The notes under the pieces: model-generated
The model's database searches: none
What the model was told of the DNA's origin: nothing
What the model saw: the letters and a program-made list of their open reading frames with translations, nothing else
Shown here: piece by piece, positions 52,495 through 61,654 of the stretch
Numbering within the stretch: position 1 is the first letter of the stretch
Layout of the letters: each line of letters opens with the position of its first letter
Assembly: GCF_900155535.1 (NCBI RefSeq)
Contig: NZ_LT706965.1
Coordinates: 181,473 to 245,472, forward strand
DNA: 64,000 bases
Direction: 5' to 3'
Origin: Corynebacterium urinipleomorphum
Lineage (GTDB): Bacteria; Actinomycetota; Actinomycetes; Mycobacteriales; Mycobacteriaceae
Program-made: the position numbers and the translations under genes

Positions 52495-55392
52495 TTACTT
52501 GCTGTTCTCTTCGGTGACGGTCGGGTCGATGATCTCGCCGTCATCGGGATTGGCGGCCAGGTCGAATGCCTCTGGCGGCGGACACGCGCAGACGAGGTTA
52601 CGGTCGCCGTAGGCCTCGTCGATGCGGCGCACCGGCGGGAAGTACTTGGTGGTCAGGAGCGAATCGACCGGGTACGCGGCTTGCTGGCGTGTGAACTGGT
52701 AGTCCCAGTTGTCGTTGACCAGGCTGCGGGCGGTGTACGGGGCGTGGTGGACGACGGAGTCCTCGTACTTCACCGCGCCGTCGATGATGTCCTGGATCTC
52801 TGCGCGGATGGAGCGCATTGCGGTGACAAACCGCTGGAGCTCGGCGATGTCCTCGGACTCGGTCGGCTCGATCATCAGCGTGCCGGCGACGGGGAACGCG
52901 AGAGTCGGAGCGTGGAAGCCGTAGTCAACGAGACGCTTCGCCACATCGGCCGCGGTCACGCCGGACTGGTCGGTGATCTCGCGCAGGTCGATGATGCACT
53001 CGTGGCCCACCAGGCCGGCGTTGCCGGTGTAAAGAACCGGGAACGAGTCATTCAGCTCGTGAGCCAGGTAGTTGGCGTTGAGGATGGCGTTGCGGGTGGC
53101 GGATGCCAGGCCCTCTGCGCCGGACATGGCGATGTACGCCCACGAAATGGGCAGCACGCCTGCGGAACCGTAGGTGGTCGCCGCAATGGGCACGCCGGTG
53201 CCTTCAGCAGCTTCCTGGGCGGCTTCCTCGCCGCTGATCTGGGGGTCCGACGGCAGGAAGGGGATGAGGTGCTCGCCGACGCCGATCGGGCCGACACCCG
53301 GGCCACCGCCGCCGTGGGGGATGGTGAACGTCTTGTGCAGGTTCAGGTGGCTGACGTCGCCACCGAAATCGCCCGGGCGGGCCAGGCCGGTCAGAGCGTT
53401 CATGTTGGCGCCGTCGATGTAGACCTGGCCGCCGACGCTGTGAATCTTCTCGGCTACCTGCGTGACGGTGTCCTCGTACACGCCGTGGGTGGACGGGTAG
53501 GTGATCATGATGGCTGCGACGTGCTCGCCGTACTGCTCCAGCTTGGCGTCGAGGTCGGCCATGTCGATGGAACCGTCGTCGGCCGTCTTGACCACCACGA
53601 CGCGCAGGTTCGCCAGCGTCGCCGAGGCAGCGTTGGTGCCGTGAGCGGAGGCCGGGATGAGGCATATGTCGCGTTCCGTGTCGCCATTGGCCACGTGGTA
53701 GCGGCGGATGGCCAGCAGGCCGGCCAGCTCACCGGTGGCGCCCGAGTTGGGCTGGACGGACACGGCATCGTAGCCGGTGATCTCCACAAGCCAACCGGTC
53801 AGCTCCTCAATGAGCTCCCGCCAGCCTTGCGTGTACTTGTCCGGGGTGAACGGGTGGACGTTGGCGAAACCGGGCCAGGTGATCGCCTCCAGGCCCGCGG
53901 TGGGGTTGAGCTTCATCGTGCACGAACCCAGCGGGATCATCGTGCGGTCGAGCGCCAGATCCTTGTCGCCGAGGGCGCGGATGTAGCGCATCATCATGGT
54001 CTCGGAGTGGTGGGTGTTGAAGACCTCGTGGGTGAGCAACTCCGTCTCGCGCGCCAGTTCGCCGGGGAGGTGGCTGTCGGCGTTCGTCGCGGGTTCGTCG
54101 ATAATGCCGAAGCCGCTGAGCAGCGCCGCCAGATCCGCTTCTTCGGTGTCTTCACCGAAGCTGACGGCGACAGTGTCCTCGTCCACCGCGCGCACGAGGT
54201 AGCCGGATTCCGCGAGCGCATCCACGATGCCCTGCGCGCGCCCCGGCACAGTGACGGCCACGGTGTCGAAGAAGTGCTCGTGCTTGACTGTCAGTCCAGC
54301 ATTGCTTATCGACGCAGCGAAGCGCCCCGCCCATTCATGCACACCCTGCGCGATCTCCCGCAGCCCCTCCGGGCCGTGGTACACCGCGTACATGGACGCG
54401 GTGACGGCGAGCAGCGCCTGGGCGGTGCAGATATTGGAGGTGGCCTTCTCACGTCGGATATGCTGCTCGCGGGTCTGAAGCGACAGGCGGTAGGCGGGGT
54501 AGCCCTCCGCGTCGACGGACACGCCGACGAGGCGGCCCGGCATCTGGCGCTTGAGCTTGTCGGAGACAGCCATGTAGGCGGCGTGCGGGCCACCGTAGAA
54601 CAGCGGCACACCGAAACGCTGCGTGGTGCCCACCGCGATGTCTGCGCCGAGCGCGCCCGGGGCTTCCAACAAGAGAAGCGCCAGCGGGTCGGCCGCCACG
54701 GTGGCCAGACCGCCGCGGGAGTGGATGGCCTCTATCACCAGGCGCGGGTCGACGATGTCGCCCTCGGTGCCCGGGTATGCCAGGACCACGCCGACGAAGT
54801 CTTCGCCGACCAGGTTGGAGTCGAGTGCGGTGACTTCCACTTCAAGGTCCAGCGCGCGGGCGCGTTCGGCGGCGACGGCGATGACCTGGGGGTGCAGCCG
54901 TGCGTCGAGAAGCACGCGGCGGCCCTTCTTCACGGCGCGGGACATGAGCCCGATGGCTTCGGCCACAGCCGACGCTTCGTCAAGAAGCGACGCATTAGCG
55001 ATGGGCAGACCGGTGAGATCCTGCACCATCGTCTGGAAATTGAGCAGCGCCTCCAAACGACCCTGGGAAATTTCCGGCTGGTACGGGGTGTACGCGGTAT
55101 ACCAGCCGGCATCCTCCACCACGCCGCGGCGGATCACCGGCGGGGTGATGGTGGAGGAGAAGCCCTGGCCGTAGAAAGCCTTGAGGACAGTGTTCTTGCC
55201 AGCCAATTCTCTCAGGCGCTTCTGCGCCTCGTGCTCCGTCAGCGGTGCCGGCAGATCGAGAGGGGCCTTAGCCAGAATGCCCGGCGGGGTTGCTGCTGCA
55301 ACCAGCTCGTCGATCGAACCGTAGCCAACGGCATCCAGCATGAGCTTGCGCTCACTGTCCGTTGGGCCGATGTGGCGGGAAATGTAATCCAC
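52495..55392 (-). CDS. gcvP: Glycine dehydrogenase (decarboxylating), GcvP
   Basis: A 965-residue single-chain P protein that decarboxylates glycine with PLP and loads GcvH. The PLP lysine is in SHLNLHKTFTIPHGGGGPG (C-terminal half). The N-terminal half has the matching non-catalytic fold (ISQGRLEALLNFQTMV, VGTTQRFGVPLFYGGPHAAY). The start is GTG 55392 with AAAGGAG 9 nt upstream. It heads the gcvP-gcvT-gcvH genes, 62 bp after the dihydroxyacetone kinase. There is no room for a glycine riboswitch. An exact 11-mer copy lies at 54304-54314. Confidence 0.98.
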   Translation of the reverse strand: MDYISRHIGPTDSERKLMLDAVGYGSIDELVAAATPPGILAKAPLDLPAPLTEHEAQKRLRELAGKNTVLKAFYGQGFSSTITPPVIRRGVVEDAGWYTAYTPYQPEISQGRLEALLNFQTMVQDLTGLPIANASLLDEASAVAEAIGLMSRAVKKGRRVLLDARLHPQVIAVAAERARALDLEVEVTALDSNLVGEDFVGVVLAYPGTEGDIVDPRLVIEAIHSRGGLATVAADPLALLLLEAPGALGADIAVGTTQRFGVPLFYGGPHAAYMAVSDKLKRQMPGRLVGVSVDAEGYPAYRLSLQTREQHIRREKATSNICTAQALLAVTASMYAVYHGPEGLREIAQGVHEWAGRFAASISNAGLTVKHEHFFDTVAVTVPGRAQGIVDALAESGYLVRAVDEDTVAVSFGEDTEEADLAALLSGFGIIDEPATNADSHLPGELARETELLTHEVFNTHHSETMMMRYIRALGDKDLALDRTMIPLGSCTMKLNPTAGLEAITWPGFANVHPFTPDKYTQGWRELIEELTGWLVEITGYDAVSVQPNSGATGELAGLLAIRRYHVANGDTERDICLIPASAHGTNAASATLANLRVVVVKTADDGSIDMADLDAKLEQYGEHVAAIMITYPSTHGVYEDTVTQVAEKIHSVGGQVYIDGANMNALTGLARPGDFGGDVSHLNLHKTFTIPHGGGGPGVGPIGVGEHLIPFLPSDPQISGEEAAQEAAEGTGVPIAATTYGSAGVLPISWAYIAMSGAEGLASATRNAILNANYLAHELNDSFPVLYTGNAGLVGHECIIDLREITDQSGVTAADVAKRLVDYGFHAPTLAFPVAGTLMIEPTESEDIAELQRFVTAMRSIRAEIQDIIDGAVKYEDSVVHHAPYTARSLVNDNWDYQFTRQQAAYPVDSLLTTKYFPPVRRIDEAYGDRNLVCACPPPEAFDLAANPDDGEIIDPTVTEENSK
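54304..54314 (+). repeat. 11-mer GCTTATCGACG
   Basis: Exact copy antisense in gcvP; the codons read GCG TCG ATA AGC (Ala-Ser-Ile-Ser) with the rare ATA. Confidence 0.85.
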
Positions 55393-55454
55393 GACAACTA
55401 GCTCCTTTAATTTTCAGTGCGTCACGTTCGTCTAAGAGTGTAGAAAATCCCGTT

Positions 55455-57263
55455 CTAGAAATCGTCTACGGCTGCCTCGCCGAACAGCCACGTAATAGCG
55501 ATCGCGCCGGGATCCGGCACATCCGCGGCGGATTCGCCGAGGTAGGAGGCGCGGCCCTTCTTAGCCTGCATACCGCGGGTGGACTTAGCGCCCTCCACAG
55601 CGGGGGTATGCAGCTGCTCGAGAGCCTCGGAGATGGAGCCGGGCGCAGAGCCGTCGGCAAGCTTCTTGGCTTCCTTTGCGGCGGGGGCGAGTGCGTCGAT
55701 CAGCGTGTTATCGCCCTCCTTGGCACCGCCCAAATCCGTAATGGCCTCGACGCCGTTGTTCAGTCCTGCGCTGAGCGCCGCGACGAAGTCGGCGGTGTCA
55801 GCCTCGCGGGAATCGGCCTCCGCCTCGGCGAAAGCGTCACCCATCTCGCGGAAGAGAGTGCCAAGCACCGCGCCCGAGGTGCCTCCAGCGCGCACGAGCA
55901 TCCGGTGAGCGAAGAACTTCAGCACCTCGGAGTCGCTTCCCTTCAACGGAGTCTCGATGTCCCCGAAGGCCGCCTCCAAGTTCTGGCCGAAATCGCCGTC
56001 ACCCGCAACGCGGTCAAGCTCGGTCAGATCGTCGAAGGACGAACCGATGCGGTCGGCGAAGGTGCTGAGCCACTCGTTCTCGCCGCCCTCGTTCGGCGCT
56101 TCCTCATCGTCGACCATCTTCACGGCGGTGTATTCGGGATCCGCCACCACAGCAGGCCATGCCGGCGCGTTCGTCTCCGCGTCGACGAGCTCGAGCAGCT
56201 CGTCGTCCACAACCGTCACGGTCAAGGAGACACCCGCCATATTCAAGGAGGTGACCAGCGTGCCCACGATGCCGCGGCGCACGGTGGCTCCGCGCTCGGC
56301 GAGCTGGGAGACGGCCTCACCGAAGACCAAGTCGAGCTCGAGCTCGCTTGCGGCGCCGAGCCCGTTGACCAGCAGCACCACGTCGGCGCCGTCGATAGCC
56401 ACATCGGCGTTCTGCAGGGATTCCGTGATGCCGTCGAGCAGCTCACCGACAAGGTCATGCGCCGTCGGCTGCCCGCCCTTGGTGGTGTCACGGCGCTCCA
56501 CACCCGGCTCGCCGTGAATGCCCACACCGATCTCGATCTCGCCTTCGTCCAAGTCGAAGGTCTGGCGATCGCTCGTGGGCAGGTGACCAGGCATGAGGGC
56601 TGCGGCCATGCTGCGCGACTGGTCGGCTGCTTTCTGCGCGGTCTCCGCCACCGTCTGCAGGTCATCGCCGCGGGCCGCGGATGCGCCCGCGATCTTCTCC
56701 ACGATGATCGTGGCGCCGGTGCCGCGGCGGCCCGGTGAGTCGTCCTCGTCGTCGATCTCCGTCGCGGCATCGTCAGCGACAGTCACCGTCGCAACTTCGC
56801 CCTCGACGCTGTTCGCGGCCACAGTGAAGTTCATGACGTCGCCCGTGTAGTTCTTCACTACGTGGACAACGCCCTTGCCGCGGTCCGCCCAGTCCGTCGC
56901 AGCGGTGACCTGCACGGCGTTCGGGGAGGTGAACAGCAGGCCGGGGCACGCGGCATCGAGCATGCCCGAACCGATGAAGCCCGCATGCATCGGCTCGTGG
57001 CCGGATCCGCCACCCGAGATCACGGCAACGCGCTCATCGCCGGCGGTGTCCGCGTCCTCCGTGAGCCCAATGAAACCCTCGTCGTGCCACTCCGCGTTCG
57101 GGTGCGCGGCCACGAGCCCTCCTAGAGCTTGCTCCATGAAAGCGGACGGCTCATTGCGGAAGGACTTGAAGCTGTTCTTCGCGCCCTTTTCTGTGGCGGT
57201 GCCGTCGGCAGAGTTCTGGTCGTCGTTGGTGTTTTCTGTCTGATCTTTCGGAGCCTGTGCCAT
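55455..57263 (-). CDS. Dihydroxyacetone kinase, fused DhaK-DhaL (ATP type)
   Basis: A 602-residue ATP-dependent kinase. The N-terminal DhaK part binds dihydroxyacetone through the histidine of GIHGEPGVERRD and the loop SGGGSGHEPMHAGFIG. The C-terminal DhaL part has AGDGDFGQNLEAAF (Mg-ATP), RAGGTSGAVLGTLF and KKGRASYLGES. It phosphorylates dihydroxyacetone to enter glycolysis. It has long acidic insertions (EIDDEDDSPGRRG, DDEEAPNEGGENE). The start ATG 57263 is chosen because TACACT lies 7 nt upstream. An ATP-type fused enzyme means no PTS partner is needed. Confidence 0.94.
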   Translation of the reverse strand: MAQAPKDQTENTNDDQNSADGTATEKGAKNSFKSFRNEPSAFMEQALGGLVAAHPNAEWHDEGFIGLTEDADTAGDERVAVISGGGSGHEPMHAGFIGSGMLDAACPGLLFTSPNAVQVTAATDWADRGKGVVHVVKNYTGDVMNFTVAANSVEGEVATVTVADDAATEIDDEDDSPGRRGTGATIIVEKIAGASAARGDDLQTVAETAQKAADQSRSMAAALMPGHLPTSDRQTFDLDEGEIEIGVGIHGEPGVERRDTTKGGQPTAHDLVGELLDGITESLQNADVAIDGADVVLLVNGLGAASELELDLVFGEAVSQLAERGATVRRGIVGTLVTSLNMAGVSLTVTVVDDELLELVDAETNAPAWPAVVADPEYTAVKMVDDEEAPNEGGENEWLSTFADRIGSSFDDLTELDRVAGDGDFGQNLEAAFGDIETPLKGSDSEVLKFFAHRMLVRAGGTSGAVLGTLFREMGDAFAEAEADSREADTADFVAALSAGLNNGVEAITDLGGAKEGDNTLIDALAPAAKEAKKLADGSAPGSISEALEQLHTPAVEGAKSTRGMQAKKGRASYLGESAADVPDPGAIAITWLFGEAAVDDF

Positions 57264-57270
57264 ACCTCCC

Positions 57271-57276
57271 AGTGTA
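57271..57276 (-). promoter_or_regulatory. -10 element of the dihydroxyacetone kinase gene
   Basis: TACACT on the minus strand, 7 nt before ATG 57263. Confidence 0.55.
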
Positions 57277-57304
57277 TCGACTGGGGTGAACACCCGTTGC
57301 CAGA

Positions 57305-57350
57305 TAGAAAGCGGCCCAGCACTGACGCGAAGCCAGTACTGGGCCGCCCT
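57305..57350 (-). terminator. Terminator of aceF
   Basis: Arms GCGGCCCAG and CTGGGCCGC with further pairing inside (57311-57346), about 25 bp beyond the stop; TTTCT follows on the minus strand. Confidence 0.8.
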
Positions 57351-57370
57351 AACTCAAAGGGGAGATGGGG

Positions 57371-59482
57371 TTAGAGCTCCATGTCGCCTTCGAAGTCACC
57401 TGCCTCGATGCGGTCCTTGATCGTGGTGATGAAGCGGCCTGCGTCCGCCCCGTCGACGATCTGGTGGTCGTAGGTGAACGGCAGGTAGCACATCTGGCGG
57501 ATGGCAATGGAGTCGATGCCGTCCTCCGTCACGATGATCGGACGCTTCACAATTGCGCCGGTGCCCAGGATGCCGGACTGCGGCGGAGTGAGGATCGGGG
57601 TGTCCATCAACGCGCCGGCGGAACCGATGTTGGTCACCGTGAAGGTAGCGCCGGAGAGATCGTCCGGACGCAGCTTCTTGTCGCGTGCGCGGGCGGCCAG
57701 ATCGGCGATGCCCTTGGCGATGTCCGCGAGGGACATGTCCTGGGTCTTCTTCAGCACCGGCACGAGCAGACCCATCGGGGTGTCAACAGCAATGCCGATG
57801 TTGACGTCCTCGTGGTAGGTGATCTCCTTCGTCTCCTTGTTGTAGGAGGCGTTCACGTTCGGGTGGGAGACCAAAGCTTCAGACGCAGCCTTGACGAAGA
57901 ACGCGAGGAACGTGATGTTCGCGTCGTGCTTGTCCACGAAGGCCGGCTTGACCTTCTTGCGCAGGTCGGCGATGCGGGTGACATCGACTTCCTGTACATG
58001 GGTGAGCTGTGCAGAGGTCTGCAGAGACTCCACCATCTTGGCGGCAGTGATCTCGCGGATGCGGTTGACCTTCTGCGTGGTGCCGATGAGGTCCTGCTTG
58101 GCCGGGTCCACAGCCTTGGTGGACCAGCGAGCGCGCGGACCGGATGCCTGCTCGGACGAAGCAGCGGCAGTGGACTCCGTAGCCTTGGTGTCTGCAGCCT
58201 CAGTGCCCTTTGCGGAGCCACCCTCGGCAGCTGCCAGGACGTCCTGCTTGCGGATGCGGCCGCCGACACCGGTGCCTTCGATAGTGTTCAGATCCACGCC
58301 GTGCTTGTCGGCGAGCTTGCGCACCAGCGGGGTCACGTACGGGACCTTGCCGCCGTTATTGACCTTCGCGGAGGTGTTGGTGGACTCGGCCTTCTTCGGC
58401 TCGGCCTTCTTCTCTTCCTTCTTCGGAGCTTCAGCCTTCGGCTTTTCCTCCTTAGGAGCAGGGGCCTCCTCAACCTCATCCTCGTCGTCGGAAGAATCAG
58501 CAGCGGCTGCCTCGGCGTCGCCGATGCGTGCGATCACGGCGCCGACCTCAATGGTGTCGTCTTCCTCAGCGAGGATCTCCAGGAGGGTTCCCTCGACCGG
58601 GGACGGGATCTCGGTGTCGACCTTGTCGGTGGAGACCTCGAGCAGCGGCTCGTCGACCTCAACCATGTCGCCGACGGACTTCAGCCAAGTGGTGATGGTG
58701 CCCTCGGTGACAGACTCGCCGAGTTCCGGCATCTCCACATCGGTGGACTCGCCGGAACCCTTCTTGTTGGAAGAGGAGGACTTGGACGCGGACTTCTTCG
58801 GAGCGTCCTCCGGGTTGTCGCCTTCGCCTGCGGCGGAGTTGGCTTCTTCCACCTCTTCATCAGCGTCAGCGACATCCTCTTCCTCGCTGGAAGCAACGGC
58901 ATCAGCGTCGCCGACGCGGGCAATGACCTCGCCGACCTCTACGGTGTCGTCCTCCTCGGCCAAGATTTCCACGAGGGTGCCAGCAACCGGGGACGGGATT
59001 TCAGTGTCGACCTTGTCGGTGGAGACCTCGAGCAGCGGCTCGTCGACCTCGACCTCGTCGCCGACGGACTTCAGCCAGGTGGTGATGGTGCCCTCGGTGA
59101 CGGACTCGCCGAGTTCCGGCATCTCCACATCAGTTGCCGAACCGGAGCCGCCGGACTTCTTCGCCGGCTTGGACTCGGCCGCCTCAGCCGTATCCTCGTC
59201 GGCGGCAGCGGAGTCGTTGCCAGAGTCGCCGGACGGTGCCTCGCCCTCGTCGCCGACAAGCGCGATGACCTCGCCGACCTCGACGGTGTCGTCTTCCTCA
59301 GCCTTGATCTCCAGCAGGACGCCGGCGACCGGGGACGGGATCTCGGTGTCGACCTTGTCGGTGGAGACCTCGAGCAAGGGTTCGTCGACCTCGACGGTGT
59401 CGCCGACGGACTTCAGCCACGTCGTGATGGTGCCTTCGGTGACCGATTCGCCCAGCTCGGGCATCTCTACAGAGTGAGCCAT
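57371..59482 (-). CDS. aceF: Dihydrolipoamide acyltransferase (E2) with three lipoyl domains
   Basis: A 703-residue E2 shared by pyruvate and, in corynebacteria, 2-oxoglutarate dehydrogenase complexes; often annotated sucB. Three near-identical lipoyl domains carry the modified lysines in STDKVDTEIPSP at Lys43, Lys157 and Lys287, joined by acidic Ala/Pro/Ser linkers. A peripheral-subunit-binding domain follows (about 385-420, VTPLVRKLADKHGVDLNTIEGTG), then the catalytic core with the active-site histidine in YDHQIVDGADAGRF. The start is ATG 59482 with AGGAG upstream. It pairs with AceE (11644-14424) and is lipoylated by LipA/LipB. Confidence 0.96.
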   Translation of the reverse strand: MAHSVEMPELGESVTEGTITTWLKSVGDTVEVDEPLLEVSTDKVDTEIPSPVAGVLLEIKAEEDDTVEVGEVIALVGDEGEAPSGDSGNDSAAADEDTAEAAESKPAKKSGGSGSATDVEMPELGESVTEGTITTWLKSVGDEVEVDEPLLEVSTDKVDTEIPSPVAGTLVEILAEEDDTVEVGEVIARVGDADAVASSEEEDVADADEEVEEANSAAGEGDNPEDAPKKSASKSSSSNKKGSGESTDVEMPELGESVTEGTITTWLKSVGDMVEVDEPLLEVSTDKVDTEIPSPVEGTLLEILAEEDDTIEVGAVIARIGDAEAAAADSSDDEDEVEEAPAPKEEKPKAEAPKKEEKKAEPKKAESTNTSAKVNNGGKVPYVTPLVRKLADKHGVDLNTIEGTGVGGRIRKQDVLAAAEGGSAKGTEAADTKATESTAAASSEQASGPRARWSTKAVDPAKQDLIGTTQKVNRIREITAAKMVESLQTSAQLTHVQEVDVTRIADLRKKVKPAFVDKHDANITFLAFFVKAASEALVSHPNVNASYNKETKEITYHEDVNIGIAVDTPMGLLVPVLKKTQDMSLADIAKGIADLAARARDKKLRPDDLSGATFTVTNIGSAGALMDTPILTPPQSGILGTGAIVKRPIIVTEDGIDSIAIRQMCYLPFTYDHQIVDGADAGRFITTIKDRIEAGDFEGDMEL

Positions 59483-59596
59483 TGTTGTTGAGTCTCCTCA
59501 AAAATTGCAGACGTTAATTCGCCACCAGCGTACCCGCTTAGTGGCTCTAGCGCCCTCACGGATGTCCGCAACGGGGGTGTGTTCTTGGTCGCCTTA

Positions 59597-59602
59597 TATG
59601 AT
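59597..59602 (+). promoter_or_regulatory. -10 element of the 59610 gene
   Basis: TATGAT, exactly 7 nt before GTG 59610; it overlaps the ATG codons at 59598 and 59601, which would lie upstream of transcription. Confidence 0.6.
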
Positions 59603-59609
59603 GTTGTGC

Positions 59610-59999
59610 GTGTTCAACATCTTCGGCTCCCGGAAAAACAATTCTCCGATCAAGCCCCCGCGCGGGCCCGGTGAGACGGTGCGTCCTGAAGATGCCCAGT
59701 ACTTGAAGCAGTGGGCTGCGCAGCATGCTTTCGTAGAGGGCTACGTTGAACCCGAGACGTTGGTCAACGAGATGTCGGTGGTTTTGGTGGCAGAGAACGG
59801 GGAATTCACCCGCCGCCGTATCGGCGGCCCCAAAGGCATCGATGCCGTGAGCAAGGCTTTAGGAATTCAGCTTTACGACGTCGAGGAGACCGGTTATCCC
59901 GACCGGATGCGCAAGCGGATGGAGCAAGAACGCATCCTTCGCAAGCGCGCGGAGCAAAGAGAACGCCGCGCCCGGTTCGAGCGCGGCGAGAAGATCTAG
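59610..59999 (+). CDS. Conserved hypothetical protein
   Basis: A 129-residue protein that is conserved beside aceF and pepA in corynebacteria, as far as I recall. It starts VFNIFGSRKNNSPIKPPRGPG, has a middle domain with FVEGYVEPETLVNEMSVVLVAENGEFTRRRIGGP, and a very basic helical tail (MRKRMEQERILRKRAEQRERRARFERG). The tail suggests nucleic-acid or membrane-surface binding, but this is only inference. The start is GTG 59610, not ATG 59598/59601, because TATGAT is the likely -10. Confidence 0.75.
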   Translation: MFNIFGSRKNNSPIKPPRGPGETVRPEDAQYLKQWAAQHAFVEGYVEPETLVNEMSVVLVAENGEFTRRRIGGPKGIDAVSKALGIQLYDVEETGYPDRMRKRMEQERILRKRAEQRERRARFERGEKI

Positions 60000-60015
60000 C
60001 AGGTCGAGCTTCTAA

Positions 60016-61539
60016 TTAAACGAGGGTGCGGATCGTCTCCACAAGGGTGCGGACGGGGATTCCGGTTGCCCGGGGCGGGGTGAAGCCGTAGGCGCCGCCG
60101 GTGTTCCAGGCGGGGCTGGCCACATCGACGTGAGCCCATTCAATATCATCGGCGACGAAGCGAGAGAGGTAAGTGGCGGCGAACTCCATGCCGCCGAAAC
60201 GGTCGCTGTTGGCGTTCTTGACGTCCGCCACCTTGGAGGCGATTTCCTCCTCGTGCTCTTCCAAAAGCGGCATCGCCCAGCCGGGTTCGTCGATTTTCCG
60301 GCCGCTTTCTGCGATGCGGTCGCGCAGCTCGTCGCTGCCCATTACACCGAAGGTGCGCTTGCCCAACGCCACCATTTGGGCACCGGTGAGGGTGGACGTT
60401 TCGACCAGGTGGGTGGGGGAGTCTTCGCACGCGCGGGCAATGGCGTCCGCGAGGACAAGGCGGCCTTCGGCATCGGTGTTGATTACTTCGCTGGTGATTC
60501 CTCCGTAATGGGTGATCACGTCGCCGGGGCGCTGTGCGGAGCCGGACGGCATGTTTTCCGCCAACGGCATCCATGCCTCCACGCGTACGGGGAGTTCCAG
60601 GGCGGCGACCGCGCACGCGGTGGCCAGCACCGCAGCGGAACCGCCCATGTCCATGACCATCTGTTCCATGCCGGATGCAGGTTTGATGGAGATGCCGCCG
60701 GAATCGAAGGTGATGCCCTTGCCCACCAGCGCCACCGAAGTGTTAGCGGAAGCGTTCTCTGGCGCCCACGTCAGGTGCACCAGGCGCGGCGGGTGCACGG
60801 AACCCTGTCCGACAGCGGTGATGCCACCGAAACCCTGGTCGCGCAGCTGCTTCTCATCCAGAATCTCAATAGACAAGCCCGCGGCGGTGGCGACCTGCTC
60901 GGCGTATCCGGCGTAGAGCTCCGGGTACAACAAATTCGAGGGAGTGTTCACCAGATCGCGGGCCAGCGCGACTGCGTGTCCCATAGTGGCAGCCTGCTCA
61001 AAGGCATCCTGATCCTTTTCCACGCCGTCGCGGCCGATCACCGTGATACGAGGGGCGGAATCGGATGCATCGAGCTCGTTGTTGCCAGCGTTCGTGGTTT
61101 CAGCAGTACCCGCCTTGGTCTTCAGCCCGGTGTAGGAGTAACCGCCTAGCAGCAGGCCTTCGACGGTGGCTTCGACCCCGAATTCGCCGGAAACGACCGT
61201 GTGTCCGATACCCTTCAGCGACCGGGCAGCGACGCCCATCGAGCGGCGCACGGAGGTGGGGGAGGTGTCGTCGCCGAGGCCCACTGCAATATAGAGGACA
61301 CCCTCGAAGGCCACTTTGGTGATCTCCCCGTGTGCTCCCGTGGCTCCCACGGCTTCCAGAGCCTCCAGCAGACCGTCGCGGGTAAGAGCGGACACCGGCA
61401 GCTCCAGTGCGTCGTCGCCCTGAGCGACGGGAATGAGGCGGGCGGCGCCGTCGATAAGCGTGCTCTCCGCGGAAGACGCGAAGTCCACGCGCGGCAGGAG
61501 GCCGTGGGAGGGGAGGACACCGGTGGTGTGGGGAAGCAT
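60016..61539 (-). CDS. pepA: Leucyl aminopeptidase (M17)
   Basis: A 507-residue dizinc aminopeptidase. The M17 metal/catalytic motifs are VGKGITFDSGGISIKP (Lys, Asp), MVMDMGGSAAVLA and the signature NTDAEGRLVLADAIA (Asp, Glu, Arg). It releases N-terminal residues from peptides in the cytosol. The start is ATG 61539 with GAAGGAG 10 nt upstream. It is convergent with the gene ending at 59999, with 16 bp between stops. An exact 11-mer copy (61449-61459) encodes Leu-Ile-Asp near the N-terminus. Confidence 0.97.
   Translation of the reverse strand: MLPHTTGVLPSHGLLPRVDFASSAESTLIDGAARLIPVAQGDDALELPVSALTRDGLLEALEAVGATGAHGEITKVAFEGVLYIAVGLGDDTSPTSVRRSMGVAARSLKGIGHTVVSGEFGVEATVEGLLLGGYSYTGLKTKAGTAETTNAGNNELDASDSAPRITVIGRDGVEKDQDAFEQAATMGHAVALARDLVNTPSNLLYPELYAGYAEQVATAAGLSIEILDEKQLRDQGFGGITAVGQGSVHPPRLVHLTWAPENASANTSVALVGKGITFDSGGISIKPASGMEQMVMDMGGSAAVLATACAVAALELPVRVEAWMPLAENMPSGSAQRPGDVITHYGGITSEVINTDAEGRLVLADAIARACEDSPTHLVETSTLTGAQMVALGKRTFGVMGSDELRDRIAESGRKIDEPGWAMPLLEEHEEEIASKVADVKNANSDRFGGMEFAATYLSRFVADDIEWAHVDVASPAWNTGGAYGFTPPRATGIPVRTLVETIRTLV
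61449..61459 (-). repeat. 11-mer GCTTATCGACG
   Basis: Exact copy in pepA, sense orientation, codons ACG CTT ATC GAC GGC. Confidence 0.85.
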
Positions 61540-61640
61540 AGAACTCGTACTCCTTCTTCAAGCCGTGAATAACGTGCGTTTCTCGCGGCCGATCCTACGC
61601 CAGCGCGGGAACACCCCGTTTCGGTGTCCAGGTGCGGGCG

Positions 61641-61646
61641 TATGCT
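61641..61646 (+). promoter_or_regulatory. -10 element of ilvE
   Basis: TATGCT, 8 nt before ATG 61655. Confidence 0.6.
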
Positions 61647-61654
61647 GATGAACC

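Noticed and set aside
52309..55401. 1030-codon plus-strand open frame over gcvP
   Set aside because: Antisense shadow; sequence composition is that of complementary gcvP codons.
55393..55454. Glycine riboswitch upstream of gcvP
   Set aside because: Only 62 bp separate gcvP from the preceding stop and no aptamer-like stems are visible.
58550..59480. Three long, near-identical DNA repeats
   Set aside because: They are the three lipoyl domains of the E2 protein, not mobile or regulatory repeats.
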